Positions 16,935 to 26,580 of a DNA stretch of 64,000 nt are shown piece after piece. The stretch comes from Methanosarcina siciliae T4/M (GTDB taxonomy: Archaea > Halobacteriota > Methanosarcinia > Methanosarcinales > Methanosarcinaceae), in the NCBI RefSeq assembly GCF_000970085.1, contig NZ_CP009506.1, positions 2,294,001-2,358,000 of the forward strand. The letters are read 5' to 3'. The notes beneath the pieces are model-generated. The model searched no databases. It was given only the letters and a program-made list of their open reading frames with translations, and was not told the DNA's origin. How positions within the stretch are numbered: the first letter of the stretch is position 1; each line of letters begins with the position of its first letter. The position numbers and the translations under genes are program-made.

Positions 16935-18134
16935 TTATGTCGGGACTTGGAAAGGTTTTTTATTCTTTTCTACCGACCAAATAATCCTTATCATCTTTTT
17001 AGCTGCCGCACAAAGTGCAGTATTGTAGTGTTTCCCCTCACTTATTTTCTTCATGAAATACTGCTTTATCACCGGATTATGCATCTTTGCTTGCACAACA
17101 GCTCTCCCCAAAACCCATCTTAACAATCTTGATCCTCTTTTGTTAGGTCCTGAAATAACTTCCTTGTTCCCAGACTTTTTTACTTTTGGATCATATCCTG
17201 CAAAAGCGACTATCTGGTCTGGATGTTGAAAGTTCTCCACGTCTCCAAGTTCCGCCCAGATCATAGCCGCCATTAAATCACTAATTCTAGGAATTGTCTG
17301 AAGGTAATGCTTATCCTTCAACGTTTCCCAAGCAGCCAAAATCCTGGTTTCCACTTCTTTTATCTGGCTTTCCATGTATTCAATCAGGTTAAGCAAGGAC
17401 TTGACCTCCAAATAATAAAGCCTCCTCCAATAAAGTCAGGAGAAATTGAATCTTTCGCCATTTCTAAGAGTTTTCTTGTTTTCTCAGGACTGTAATGATT
17501 TCTGCTCGTTTTTTTCATAAACTCATAGAGCTTTTCCTCTCCCATTCCCAAGCATATCTGAGGGTCTTGGTACTTCATTTAGAATGGCTATAGATGTTTT
17601 AGTGAATATGCTGGAAAACATCTGGTCATATCGGGGAAAGATAAGATGTACGTTACGTATTAACCGCTTCTTTAGATTAGCCACATTTGATTTCAACTTG
17701 AAATGGAATCCACAGTATTCTTTCAATTCCATTCTTTTTTTATCGCCATAACAGGTTTTTGGCGCCTCCCCAAATTGAAGTATCGCAGCAATTGTTTTTG
17801 CATCGATTTTATCGGTTTTTGATCCCCTAATGTTGACCGCTGCAAACCCCTTTACCTGAGAAGGATTGTAGGCATGAATTTCATAGTGTTTTGAAAGTTC
17901 CGAATATATGGCATACCAGTATATTCCCGTAGCTTCCATTCCAATCCGAGGAATTGAATTTAATCTATTAGATACTGATTCCACACGTTCTATGAATTTC
18001 TCGATACTGCTTTTTAAATTCTTGATTTGGATATACCTTCCAATCTGTTTACCCTCATCGTCCAAAATACAGGCTTCATGAGCATCCTTAGCGATATCAA
18101 TACCGATGTTCAAATACATTTTTTGATCCCCCAC
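16935..18134 (-). pseudogene. IS110-family transposase, broken by two frameshifts
   Basis: Three minus-strand frames together give one DEDD transposase. 17523-18134 encodes the RuvC-like N-terminus with NIGIDIAKDAHEAC, RIGMEATGIYWYAIY and GSKTDKIDAKTIAAIL, the acidic residues intact. 17384-17578 continues with LGMGEEKLYEFMKKTSR and LLEMAKDSIS. 16935-17411 gives the C-terminal Transposase_20 domain with IPRISDLMAAMIWAELGD, FAGYDPKVKKSGNKE and GPNKRGSRLLRWVLGRAVV. The frame breaks fall near 17540 and 17405. The element should be unable to transpose by itself. The long non-coding flank on the 5' side (18135-18345) is where this group encodes its guide (bridge) RNA. Confidence 0.88.
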
Positions 18135-18345
18135 AATACGATTTTATAGGCTGGAGACCAAATATCCCTCTGCTCTCTACAGATCGTAAGCTCGTGGAAA
18201 ATCGCCAGACTCTGTGAGCACAGAGCTGTAACATGTTAAATTGCCGGAGAGCCGTAGGAGTGAGGGTGGTAGTCTAAGATAGCCGGACAATGCCGTAAGT
18301 CCTAATAACTACCCTCCCAGCCTACGTTTGTTTTTATGAAAATGC
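18135..18345 (-). ncRNA. candidate IS110 bridge-RNA region (left-end non-coding flank)
   Basis: The 200 bases upstream of the transposase start are GC-richer than the surroundings and contain nested inverted repeats: CTCTGTG/CACAGAG at 18210-18225, and an outer GTAGG/CCTAC pair enclosing GAG-GGT-GGTAGT/ACTACC-CTC between about 18254 and 18325, with a large internal loop. IS110-group elements are known to express a structured bridge RNA from this flank whose loops pair with target and donor DNA. The assignment here rests on position and fold potential only. Confidence 0.45.
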
Positions 18346-18540
18346 AGCAATAAAAGTATGCTGCAATTATCATTTATACGAGTCCTTTTGAGCGAGTGAT
18401 TAAGAGTTAAGTGATCTATTGCCTGCGTCAAATGTATTTGAATAAAGTTAAGTATTATTCGGTCTTCTGGTAAAATGGCGAAGAGATAAATGACTTCTGT
18501 GCCGTTTTTGAGTGAAAAATAGGTTTGAGAAGGGAAGATT

Positions 18541-19176
18541 ATGCCGTTTCAAGATGTAACCTCCGAAGAACTTGAGTTCCTTGTGAAAAAAGCCCTTGAG
18601 CTGGAAGCTGTTGACGCAAAGATAATTCCCACCTATCAGGTCTTTGTGGAAAAAAGGGTTGTCTTAAAGTGCAGAGGCTGTATAGGGTACGGGAAAAAAC
18701 TGACATGTCCGCCGCATGTCCCTACGGTTGACGAGTTTCGGGAAATACTTAAAGAGTACAGGTATGCCCTGCTTGTCAAGTTCCGTTCGCCTGCGGTTGC
18801 TGATGAGGAGATTGCAAAAGCCCCTTACAAGACCTGGCTTGACCCGGAAGCCCCTGCAGAAACAAAGGAAAAAGCAGGAAAGTTCTGGGACGACTATTTC
18901 GACTACAGCAAAAAAATGCTGCTCTCAATGCTCGAGCTTGAAAAGGCGGCTTTTAACGAAGGTTTTACCTTTGCAGTTGCATTTGTCAACGGTTCTTGCA
19001 GGCTCTGTGAAAAGTGCAATGTGGAAAAAGGGCTTTGCGTTCATTCAAACATGGCGAGGATTCCGGAACATGCTGTCGGGATCAATATGAAAAAGACGGC
19101 AGAAGAAGCTGAAATGCCTCTGGCATTCCCTATCAAGGGACAGCCTGAACCCATGTCCATCCTTTTGATCGACTGA
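18541..19176 (+). CDS. DUF2284 predicted metal-binding protein
   Basis: A 211-residue protein of the DUF2284 family common in methanogens. Cysteines occur in three places: KCRGCIGYGKKLTCPPH (residues about 44-60), and GSCRLCEKCNVEKGLC (about 156-171), a ferredoxin-like spacing suggesting Zn or Fe-S binding. Length and the PTVDEFREILKEY and HSNMARIPEHAVGIN segments match the family. No enzymatic role is established. It follows the IS110 element and has its own promoter region; a GAAGGGAAG purine-rich stretch precedes ATG 18541. Confidence 0.8.
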   Translation: MPFQDVTSEELEFLVKKALELEAVDAKIIPTYQVFVEKRVVLKCRGCIGYGKKLTCPPHVPTVDEFREILKEYRYALLVKFRSPAVADEEIAKAPYKTWLDPEAPAETKEKAGKFWDDYFDYSKKMLLSMLELEKAAFNEGFTFAVAFVNGSCRLCEKCNVEKGLCVHSNMARIPEHAVGINMKKTAEEAEMPLAFPIKGQPEPMSILLID

Positions 19177-19230
19177 AGCAGGAGACTGAGACAATTACAG
19201 TTTTACTTTCCAGCTTTTTTTCCTTCTCGG

Positions 19231-20001
19231 CTATCTCGCCTCAGGGATTTCCGCCAGATACATAGGTTGTGCCGACCGAATTGAGTATATTGTGCCGACC
19301 GAATTGAGTATAAATTGTTCCGGCATCTCTTCGGCAAAGCGGTTTATTGCTTTCCAGCCTGTGCAAGCGCAACCACTTATAACAACAAGCCCTTTACCTT
19401 TCAATTTTATCACAAGTCCCTGGTCATCCCGGAAGGGGTAAGTTATCCAGTTCCCGTTAACCTTTGCCTCAGCCCGGGGAAACCTTTTTCGAAGGGGATT
19501 TTGCGCTCGATCTCGCCGGTTGTGTGGATAAGACCGTTTGCAATCGGGAACGCTTTTTCGGACTTTACGATGTCAGCTCTTGCTTCTTTCAGTTCTCCTT
19601 CATCAAGTTCGGGCAGTATTAAAGGGTGCCCGATTACAGGAATATTAAAGCGGCGTTCAAGGAGGGCATCAGGATGAAGAACAAGTGGGACTTCTTTATC
19701 CTGCTCTCTACTCACGAATTTCAAAAGGTCAACAAGCTCGAGAAAATGGTCCGGATGTCCATGGCTGAGGGCAACAGCTTCTATTCTGCCAAGCAGCTTT
19801 CAAAAGCTCTGCGTTATTAAATAGGTTGGCTGGAGTGACTGCTGCATCCATCAACACGGTGTGCTCCTCATTCCCTGCCCATACTTTGATCAGGCACGAA
19901 AAGCCGTGTTCGGCAAAAAGTATCTGCGGGAAAAAAGGTAACTGAGGTCGTCTGCATACGTCGGTACTTTCTATTAGAAATATATCCGTGTAATTATCCA
20001 T
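19231..20001 (-). pseudogene. decayed MBL-fold metallohydrolase (same family as 2835-3677)
   Basis: Three successive minus-strand fragments in different frames reconstruct one protein: 19729-20001 (DNYTDIFLIESTDVCRRPQ ... VLMDAAVTPANLFNN), 19443-19724 (KFVSREQDKEVPLVLHPDAL ... LELDEGELKEA-like middle, GLIHTTGEIERKIPFEKGFP) and 19231-19413 (LKGKGLVVISGCACTGWKA). Metal motif DNA (SHGHPDH in another frame near 19760) survives across the first break. The 3' end has been altered by a 23-bp tandem duplication at 19267-19312, which is not a multiple of three. So at least three lesions are visible and no full-length product can be made. Confidence 0.75.
19267..19312. repeat. perfect 23-bp tandem duplication
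   Basis: The unit beginning TTGTGCCGACCGAATTGAG occurs twice end to end with no mismatches (19267-19289 and 19290-19312). It lies inside the 3' end of the decayed MBL gene and shifts its frame. Confidence 0.9.
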
Positions 20002-20141
20002 AAGGACTGTTATTTCCAGTCGGTCTATTTCCAGTCGGTCTGCTTCCCGAATATCTTTATACGTTTTTCAAAATCATCTGAACCATTATCGAGAGACCTT
20101 TAGACTAACCGATATTTTCAATTCACCGGCAGGTAATTCGG

Positions 20142-20990
20142 CTAGACTTTCCTCGCAGCTATGGCTATCCAGTCTCCGCCTTCTCCGTACGTTTCTCCCG
20201 AAAGACTGTTCCATACCTGCTCAACTTCAAATCCGCTCTGCTCAAGCGCCAGGCTTATTGTTTCAAGGGAATAATCATGTATCCAGAGCCTGTATGTCTT
20301 TACCGCTCCATCTTCGTCTGCGATGATATACTGGTTCATCCGGGTGTCATTTTCCGGGTAATCGAATCCTTCTTCCAGCACGAGGTGCTTGCCGGGCCTC
20401 CAGAAGCCGTCTTCTGAGACGTACCACCTGTTCTTAAGCCCTTCCCGCATTCGAAGCGCTCGTGTAGACACATCAAAGATGAAAATCCCTTCATCCTTCA
20501 ATGCCCTGCGGATGAGGTTCAGGAGAAGGTCTAGTTTTTCCTCGGAAAAAGTACAGATTTCCCCGTATATCTGAAGCACGACATCAAAGGTTTCCTCATA
20601 CTCGATGTCGAAATAATCAGTGCAGACATAATCAATATCAAGCTGCTCCTTTTCAGCCAGATTGCGGGCATAGTCTATAGATCTCCGGGATATATCGATT
20701 CCTGTGACCTGCACGCCTTCCATGCATAACCTGCTGCTATACAGACCCGGGCCGCATCCAGGGTCGAGCACCCTATCTCCTGTTTTCAGGAAACCTGAAC
20801 CTGTAAGGTGGTGAACCGTTTTTTCGATTTCTGCAGTTTTCCGGCTTGCCCCATCATGGTTCTGGTCAAGGTGAGCTTCAAGCATGCTCTTTGAGATATG
20901 AGGGTCATTCCAGAATTCGGGTTCCCCGGGTTCGAAAAGACGGGGTTTTGAAGTGTGGGAGAAGATGCTGGGGAAGTAACTCCGGGTCAT
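20142..20990 (-). CDS. class I SAM-dependent methyltransferase
   Basis: A 282-residue Rossmann-fold methyltransferase. Motif I is VLDPGCGPGLYSSRL (residues about 74-88), the acidic ribose-binding residue follows in VTGIDISRRSIDYARN, motif II is FDVVLQIYGEICTF, and the later strand ILIFDVSTRALRMREG-like region and C-terminal YDYSLETISLALEQSGFEVEQVW complete the fold. The N-terminal helix region (EFWNDPHISKSMLEAHLDQN) resembles small-molecule methyltransferases of methanogens. Substrate unknown. It is monocistronic, and a run of GGTAATTCGGC-type DNA separates it from the decayed MBL gene. Confidence 0.85.
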   Translation of the reverse strand: MTRSYFPSIFSHTSKPRLFEPGEPEFWNDPHISKSMLEAHLDQNHDGASRKTAEIEKTVHHLTGSGFLKTGDRVLDPGCGPGLYSSRLCMEGVQVTGIDISRRSIDYARNLAEKEQLDIDYVCTDYFDIEYEETFDVVLQIYGEICTFSEEKLDLLLNLIRRALKDEGIFIFDVSTRALRMREGLKNRWYVSEDGFWRPGKHLVLEEGFDYPENDTRMNQYIIADEDGAVKTYRLWIHDYSLETISLALEQSGFEVEQVWNSLSGETYGEGGDWIAIAARKV

Positions 20991-21189
20991 GGTAAATCAT
21001 CATTAAAAATGGATAGATGCTGATGGATATATGTTAAAAGAATAGGATGGATAAACATCCTGTGCAGTTAATCGGGTTCAAAAGTTAAAAAGTAATTTGA
21101 TTTTCATGGGGTTTCAATTGTTTTTTAATATCAGTTCTCACGGTGCGCAGGAAAAAAGGGGAATTTCCGGTGGGAGGGTGTCCCGGAGC

Positions 21190-22527
21190 TTAATCTGATG
21201 TCTGCTGAGCTATGGCAAAGCCGACAGTGACTTCAACTTCCTTGCCAGTGACTTCTTTCAGTCGTTCTTCAGCTGTGCTGGCAATATCAGGAGGAATTTC
21301 TTCCCCGGCTTGATACCCCACGACAAAATTCACAATGACCGGTTTTTTCTGCAGGGGTACTGTGGGTATGAGGTCGACGATCATTTCCAGCAGGATGTCT
21401 TCGGGTTTATAGTCTATATTTATGATCCCGCTCAGTATAAATCCTGCTTCTGCATATTCGGGTTCTTCAAACATTATCTCAAGTTCCTGGTTAACCTGCT
21501 GTTCAACAAGGGCGGCCTGGAAGGATGTGTAAGTAACAAGAGCGAGGATTATGGAGAGGAAGGCGATTGCAATAGCAAGAACTGCTGCACGCGAGATCAC
21601 CTCGGCGCGTGCACGACCAACAGCTTTTTCCTCAGCCGGACGAAAGCCTGAAATCCAGAACAGGATGAGGGCAGATACGTTGATGGCAAGCAGGTTCACG
21701 AGCACCAGTACAGCCGCTGTCAGCGCAATATCATAGAATCCCCAGGCAAACCCGAGCCCCGATGTTGCAGCCGGAGGAACGAGGGCAACGGCAATTGCCA
21801 CCCCCACAAGGGTCGAACCTGAGCCCCGCATAATGCTTATGGCGCCGGCAAGCCCTGAGCCCAGCGCAAGGAAGAGGGACAGGAAGTTAGGGCTGGTACG
21901 CTCAGCAATCTGGCCTATGTCGCGGATATCGAGACCAGGAGGCAAAAGCAGTGTTCCTTTCACGATTGCGCCTATCGCAGCAGCGACCAGGATTGCAAGC
22001 AGGAGCCCTCCTACCTGTAGTTTTATACCACGGGTGGTAAGTTTTCTCTCATCGATGACTGTCCCGACGCTGGCTGAGATTGCCGGGCCCATGAGCGGGG
22101 CAACCACCATTGCCCCTATGATTGTTGCAGCAGAGTCAAGTAGCAGCCCTCCTGTAGCGATAATAGTGCTCAGGACAAGAAAAGCACAAAAAGTGGAAGT
22201 TGCGGGTGCGAGGTCTTCCGCACGTGCGATGAGTTCTTCCCTGGAAATGCGAAGTCCGGAATAACGTTTCTTCAACGCTTCCAGGCGTGAGGAAACAACC
22301 GTCTCGGGTGACAGGACGATTGTGTATGCATTTTCGCGGATTCCCGCTTCACGCAGCTTTTCGAGCACAGGCTCGACCCCGATAGGAGGTATGGGGAACT
22401 GTACCAGGGCTTCGAACTCCCCTCTCCCTGTTTCGTCCCAGACCGCATAGTCGATCTTCTCGTTGTCAAGCACGGCCAGGACCGGCTCTCGTTTCCCCAC
22501 CGGAATAAGTACCTGGACAATACGCAT
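21190..22527 (-). CDS. DUF389/TIGR00341 family membrane protein
   Basis: A 445-residue protein. Residues 1-100 form a soluble ACT-like part (MRIVQVLIPVGKREPVLAVL, then AYTIVLSPETVVSSRLE). About six or more membrane spans follow, including ATGGLLLDSAATIIGAMVVA, the conserved APLMGPAISASVGT loop and VGVAIAVALVPPAATSGLG, which define DUF389. The C-terminal 100 residues are soluble and acidic (EIMFEEPEYAEAGF ... GKEVEVTVGFAIA). The function of DUF389 proteins is unknown; transport is an inference. Upstream DNA (22530-22620) is nearly pure A/T and contains ATATTATTATGG and TATATATTA elements. Confidence 0.85.
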   Translation of the reverse strand: MRIVQVLIPVGKREPVLAVLDNEKIDYAVWDETGRGEFEALVQFPIPPIGVEPVLEKLREAGIRENAYTIVLSPETVVSSRLEALKKRYSGLRISREELIARAEDLAPATSTFCAFLVLSTIIATGGLLLDSAATIIGAMVVAPLMGPAISASVGTVIDERKLTTRGIKLQVGGLLLAILVAAAIGAIVKGTLLLPPGLDIRDIGQIAERTSPNFLSLFLALGSGLAGAISIMRGSGSTLVGVAIAVALVPPAATSGLGFAWGFYDIALTAAVLVLVNLLAINVSALILFWISGFRPAEEKAVGRARAEVISRAAVLAIAIAFLSIILALVTYTSFQAALVEQQVNQELEIMFEEPEYAEAGFILSGIINIDYKPEDILLEMIVDLIPTVPLQKKPVIVNFVVGYQAGEEIPPDIASTAEERLKEVTGKEVEVTVGFAIAQQTSD

Positions 22528-23007
22528 AATATTATTATGGTATTTTAATATATAATATATATTATCAATATTGGGATATAATGGAAAGTTTTATAATATT
22601 TTTAGTCAAACTTATCTAAATATATTATATCGGTAACTGAAACAGAAATACGTTATCTGTCGGTCTTTTTAACCGGGGAATGTCTATTTGCATTTTAATT
22701 ATATCAGCAGGTTTTTTTCCATGTGAAAAGATTATCCATTCGTATCAGTTATTTCATAACAGTCATTTTGGCTTTTCCGAAACTTCGAGGAGGTTATTTC
22801 TCGTCTCCGGAGATATAATAAGTTCACAGGATCAGTTTGAAATAAGAGAACGGACTTTGAAATAAGATTTCTCGGAGAATTTGCCGCCCGCAGGGGAGGT
22901 TGGGTGTGTACCTAATTCTCATGCAAAAAAAGAATCACTCTATCAAATCACTCTAAACCGAATTACACGGAAAATCACTCTAAACCGAATTACACGGGAC
23001 CGATACT
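22528..23007. promoter_or_regulatory. divergent promoter region with a 26-bp direct repeat
   Basis: About 480 bp between divergent DUF389 and TPR genes with no convincing gene. It starts with palindromic A/T DNA. At 22945-22970 and 22972-22997 two copies of a 26-bp unit (AAATCACTCTAAACCGAATT followed by ACACGG) sit in tandem, ending 10 bp before the TPR gene start. A third partial copy of its start (AGAATCACTCTATC) lies at 22931-22944. The position suggests a 5' untranslated or operator element. Confidence 0.5.
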
Positions 23008-24342
23008 ATGGCAACTGATTTTAAAAAAAATCCAGGCAGGACAGGCAAGGAAGGCAGGCCAGACAGAGCAGGCAAAACAGGAAAAAAAGGCGCAGGCAAG
23101 AAAGGCAGAACCCCTAGGACCGGTGCGGGCAGGGCAGACAAATCCAGTGAAACAGCATATGACCGCCTGAAAAAAGCCCTTGAGCCTTATCAAAAAACCC
23201 TGGAGACAAACCCTGAGAATGCAGCCGCCTGGGCAGGTAAAGGCTCGGTTTTTCTGAGGCACAGGATGTATAAGGATTCCCTGAAAGCCTATGAAAAAGC
23301 CCTTGAGATCGAACCTGAAAATCCCGCCTACCTCTACGAAAAAGGTTTCGTGCTCCTTCAGCTCAACAGGGAAGAAGATGCCCTGCAGACGTTTGACAGG
23401 CTGCTTGAGATAAAGCAGGATCATGACAAGGCCTGGAACCTGAAAACCTCCGTCCTCTGCAGGCTCGGACAGCATGAAAAAGCCCTTGCAGCCTCTGAAA
23501 ATGCCCTTGCTTCAAACCCCAAACTGGCTGGCGCCTGGCATGCAAAGGGCACTGTCCTTTCTGACCTGGGCAGATATGAGGAGGCCATAACAGCCTATGA
23601 TGCCGCTCTTAAAATAAACCCTAACCTCGCCCGCGCCTGGGAAGGGAAAGCCTTTGCTCTCTACAGCCTGGACCGTCCGGTTGAAGCTGCAATAGCTTAC
23701 GATTCCGCCCTCAAGATAAACCCGGACAATGCAAAGACCCGGGTCGGGAAAGCAATGGTCCACCTCAAGCTCGGTAAATATAAAAAAGCACTTGAGCCCT
23801 GCAATAAAGCTATCTCAATCAAACCAGATTTAGCCGAAGCCTGGTACTGCAAGGGTATGATTCTTGCCGGTCTTGAAAAAGACGACGAAGCCCTCGGAGC
23901 CTTTGAAAGAGCCCTCCGGATCCGGCCGGACTATCCCGATGCCCGACAGGCAAGAAACTCCATAAGTTCCAAACTCGGAATCGACTTCGATGAAGAGGAA
24001 GACGAAGAGGAAACGGAAGAAGAAAAGCCGAGAGCCAGGAGGAGCTTCTGGACAAGAAAAGAGCCCACAAGCGAGATAGTGAAGAGAAGCCGGGGACAGG
24101 AAAGAGAGCAGAGAGGAGGAGCTAAAAGAGGAGAAGGGACAAGAAAGGGGCCAAAAGGAGAAGGAGCTAAAAAAAGCGGATGGGAAAGGAAAGAGCCGAA
24201 AGGAGAGGGAACTAAGAAGAGCGGATGGGCAAGGCAAGAACCAAAAGGTGAGGGAACTGATAAAAGCAGGGGCCAGGAAAAAAGGCAAAGAAGAAAAGTT
24301 GTCAGGAAAAATCTTGGAAAAGGAGGAGAGAAAAAGAAGTAA
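23008..24342 (+). CDS. TPR-repeat protein with basic low-complexity ends
   Basis: A 444-residue protein. Residues 1-45 are very Lys/Arg/Gly-rich. From about 50 to 325 there are eight tetratricopeptide repeats with the usual 34-residue spacing (for example AWAGKGSVFLRHRMYKDSLK, AWHAKGTVLSDLGRYEEAIT, AWYCKGMILAGLEKDDEALG). After an acidic patch (FDEEEDEEETEEEKP) the last 100 residues are basic and built from a degenerate repeat, WxRKEPKGEGTKKSG. TPRs bind protein partners; the basic tails could contact nucleic acid. No partner is apparent nearby. The start MATDFKKNPGR follows a direct repeat rather than a clear ribosome-binding site. Confidence 0.85.
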   Translation: MATDFKKNPGRTGKEGRPDRAGKTGKKGAGKKGRTPRTGAGRADKSSETAYDRLKKALEPYQKTLETNPENAAAWAGKGSVFLRHRMYKDSLKAYEKALEIEPENPAYLYEKGFVLLQLNREEDALQTFDRLLEIKQDHDKAWNLKTSVLCRLGQHEKALAASENALASNPKLAGAWHAKGTVLSDLGRYEEAITAYDAALKINPNLARAWEGKAFALYSLDRPVEAAIAYDSALKINPDNAKTRVGKAMVHLKLGKYKKALEPCNKAISIKPDLAEAWYCKGMILAGLEKDDEALGAFERALRIRPDYPDARQARNSISSKLGIDFDEEEDEEETEEEKPRARRSFWTRKEPTSEIVKRSRGQEREQRGGAKRGEGTRKGPKGEGAKKSGWERKEPKGEGTKKSGWARQEPKGEGTDKSRGQEKRQRRKVVRKNLGKGGEKKK

Positions 24343-24357
24343 CTTTCCTTTTTTCCG

Positions 24358-24450
24358 GGCTGGTCAGGTGTTTAACCATTTATTTACAAATGGTTGGTCA
24401 GGTGCTTAACCACTCACTTATAAACGGCTGGTCGGATGTTTATCTCCCTG
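24358..24450. repeat. 34-bp tandem repeat cluster L (palindrome-containing)
   Basis: Three units at 24358-24391, 24392-24425 and from 24426 follow the pattern GGYTGGTCAGGTGYTTAACC plus 14 AT-rich bases. The third unit decays after about 17 bases. The same unit, with GGTTAG instead of GGTCAG, forms cluster R at 26581-26700 in the same orientation. The two clusters flank a 2.1-kb block with a membrane-protein fragment and a DUF4143 ATPase. Confidence 0.75.
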
Positions 24451-24562
24451 CTCATATTGTGATCAGTTTGCTTTCAAGAGCTAAAAAGTAGTATTCTTTA
24501 AAAGTAAATTCCCTCTTCGGGAATAAATTCTAATTTTCTCCGGATGGATTTTTATATATTGA

Positions 24563-24970
24563 GTGCACTTCGTAGCAGAAAACTTGTCCAATATTATAAA
24601 CCTGAAAGAATTTATCTGTGACCAGAAAGGTGATCTTACGCTTCAATATGTGACTCAAGTGTATGATGTGTACCGCTCAACGGGAAATCATTCAAGGTAT
24701 TGCCGGGATGTTTTGTCGAACGTTTTGAACGAGATGGAATTTAAGAAGCCGCTTTATTGTTTTACCCTGCCAGGTCTCCTTCTTGTTTCAGGTGGGCTGT
24801 ATGTGACCCTGAATTTTTTACAGACACCTTACCCCGGAGAGATCCCTGGTTTAGGGCTGACTATTTTACTTCTGTTGCTACTGATTTTCTTCGGAATCTG
24901 TATGGCTTTTGCCGGATTTCTGCTGCATTCGATTACCGGTTTTATCCGATATAAAAAGAGCAACGCCTGA
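24563..24970 (+). CDS. two-span membrane protein, probably the C-terminal remnant of a glycosyltransferase-like protein
   Basis: A 135-residue frame with GTG as its first start. Residues 1-65 are soluble; HSRYCRDVLSNVLNEMEFKK followed by PLYCFTLPGLLLVSGGLYVT and ILLLLLLIFFGICMAFAGFLLH (two spans) resembles the end of archaeal family-2 glycosyltransferases, which close with a pair of membrane helices. The catalytic domain is absent, so this is likely a fragment left by rearrangement, possibly still translated. It lies just inside repeat cluster L. The family match is by pattern only. Confidence 0.45.
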   Translation: MHFVAENLSNIINLKEFICDQKGDLTLQYVTQVYDVYRSTGNHSRYCRDVLSNVLNEMEFKKPLYCFTLPGLLLVSGGLYVTLNFLQTPYPGEIPGLGLTILLLLLLIFFGICMAFAGFLLHSITGFIRYKKSNA

Positions 24971-25065
24971 AAGTTTGCAATATCGGTTTTTATGGTGAGC
25001 TTCGTCCGCTCAGGAGGGAGATGCTCTGTTAATATTTTTGTTCTCAGGAAGCTGGGGAAAAGAAG

Positions 25066-26547
25066 TTACAGCAGAAGCAGGAAGATGGAAGCTGGTAATG
25101 TAACATATTTTCCGCTGAGATCAAATCTGTCTTTTGAAACAAGGATTCCTCTTTCAAATACAGTCAGGCCCCGATAATCGCTGCTGTTTATCCGGTTCTG
25201 GTATTTCAGTTCTATTCCGAGAAGAATGCTTCCCTTTTCTTTCAGGACAAAATCAACTTCTTTTTTGCCGCCGCCTGTTTTCAAATAGAAGACGCGGTCA
25301 TGAGGGGAGAAGACGTCGCTCGGATATTTTTCATATATGAAACGCAGCAAATGGGAATGAAAAACGGATTCTACCAGTTTGCTTCTGGTTTCGGGGCTGC
25401 TGAGATAGAGATTTGCAGATTCAAAGTAGTCAGTAAGGCCTGAAGCCCAGGCGTGCAGGGCATGGAAGATGAAAGGGTCCCGGAAGTAGATTTTTTTCGC
25501 TTTTTTGAAGTTTGCAGTCTTTTTTGGAAGGTCAAGGGGATAGAGCACGTTAAGGACAAAAGAGTCTTCAAGGGCAGTGACATATTTCCGGACTGTTACG
25601 TGAGCTCCGATATCGGTTTCATCTGTGATACTCCTCCAGCTAACGGGTGTTGTAAGCTTTCCGGCTATGCTTCTGAGAGCCTGTTTTACCGGCATCTCCG
25701 GAATGTTCCAGCGGGCCAGGTCGCCTATGAGGGACTGTATATAGATTTCATAGGTGCTGCCATCGATTTTGTTTTTTGAGAAAAACTCGTTAACAGCTCT
25801 CGGGATCCCTCCGGTGAGCAGATACTGGTCAAAGAGCCTATCAAGTTCGGGCTGGTAGAGGAGGAGCATGTTCAAGAGAGGGTCAGCTCTGCCTTCGGAC
25901 AGGTTTGAAAGGATTTCCTTCCTTTTTTCGGCTTCAACGAGCCTGTTTGCTTCCATGAACTGCTTCAGGTCGGAGTTAAGGGTCTCCGCATATTCGGAAA
26001 ACTTCATCGGAAAAAAGATCTTATCCAGAGTCCCTTCTCCTTCCCCCCTCCTCCCCGGAAGCCTTTCGATGCTGCTCTTTATATCGATCGAGTGAGACCC
26101 TGTCAGGACTACGGTTGTATTATTCAGGGCTCCGGTATCAACAAGGTACTTCAGTCCCTTTTCCCAGTCCCGGACCGAAGAAATTTCATCCAGGAAAATA
26201 TATTTTCTCTCCAGCCGGAAAGCTGCCGCCCACTTAAGGTAGAGATCCAGACCCTCAAAAAGCTCTTTTTCATCAGCCACAAGGTCACAGGTAAAGTAAA
26301 AAACGCTCTGGAAATACTCGATTTTTTCAAGCAGCTCCCGAATTATGAGCTTGACCAGCGTAGTCTTTCCAACCTGCCTCGGCCCCCTCAAAGTGTAAAT
26401 CCTGTCCCTGTCAAACTTCAGCTCCGAAAGAAGCCCCGGACTCCACTTCATGAGCGATTCATCCAGTTTTTTCAGTTTGGCATCATCCCGGATAGCAGCA
26501 GGATTCCTCCACCAGGGGTTCTGAGCCGAGAGTTGCATCAAATCCAT
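25066..26547 (-). CDS. AAA+ ATPase with DUF4143 C-terminal domain
   Basis: A 493-residue protein. The ATPase core has Walker A TLRGPRQVGKTTLVK (about residue 53-67), Walker B KYIFLDEISSVRDW, and sensor 1 VVLTGSHSIDI. A linker (FFPMKFSEYAETL) leads to the typical DUF4143 part: YLLTGGIPRAVNEF, SIAGKLTTPVSWRSI, then a PD-(D/E)XK-like end (HSHLLRFIYEKY ... VDFVLKEKGSILLGIELKY). This family is widespread in archaea and often linked to mobile or variable loci; its function is unknown. The gene starts 34 bp from repeat cluster R, so those repeats lie in its promoter. Confidence 0.85.
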   Translation of the reverse strand: MDLMQLSAQNPWWRNPAAIRDDAKLKKLDESLMKWSPGLLSELKFDRDRIYTLRGPRQVGKTTLVKLIIRELLEKIEYFQSVFYFTCDLVADEKELFEGLDLYLKWAAAFRLERKYIFLDEISSVRDWEKGLKYLVDTGALNNTTVVLTGSHSIDIKSSIERLPGRRGEGEGTLDKIFFPMKFSEYAETLNSDLKQFMEANRLVEAEKRKEILSNLSEGRADPLLNMLLLYQPELDRLFDQYLLTGGIPRAVNEFFSKNKIDGSTYEIYIQSLIGDLARWNIPEMPVKQALRSIAGKLTTPVSWRSITDETDIGAHVTVRKYVTALEDSFVLNVLYPLDLPKKTANFKKAKKIYFRDPFIFHALHAWASGLTDYFESANLYLSSPETRSKLVESVFHSHLLRFIYEKYPSDVFSPHDRVFYLKTGGGKKEVDFVLKEKGSILLGIELKYQNRINSSDYRGLTVFERGILVSKDRFDLSGKYVTLPASIFLLLL

Positions 26548-26580
26548 ATGGTTTATTCTATGTCCTTTGTGGTTTATATA

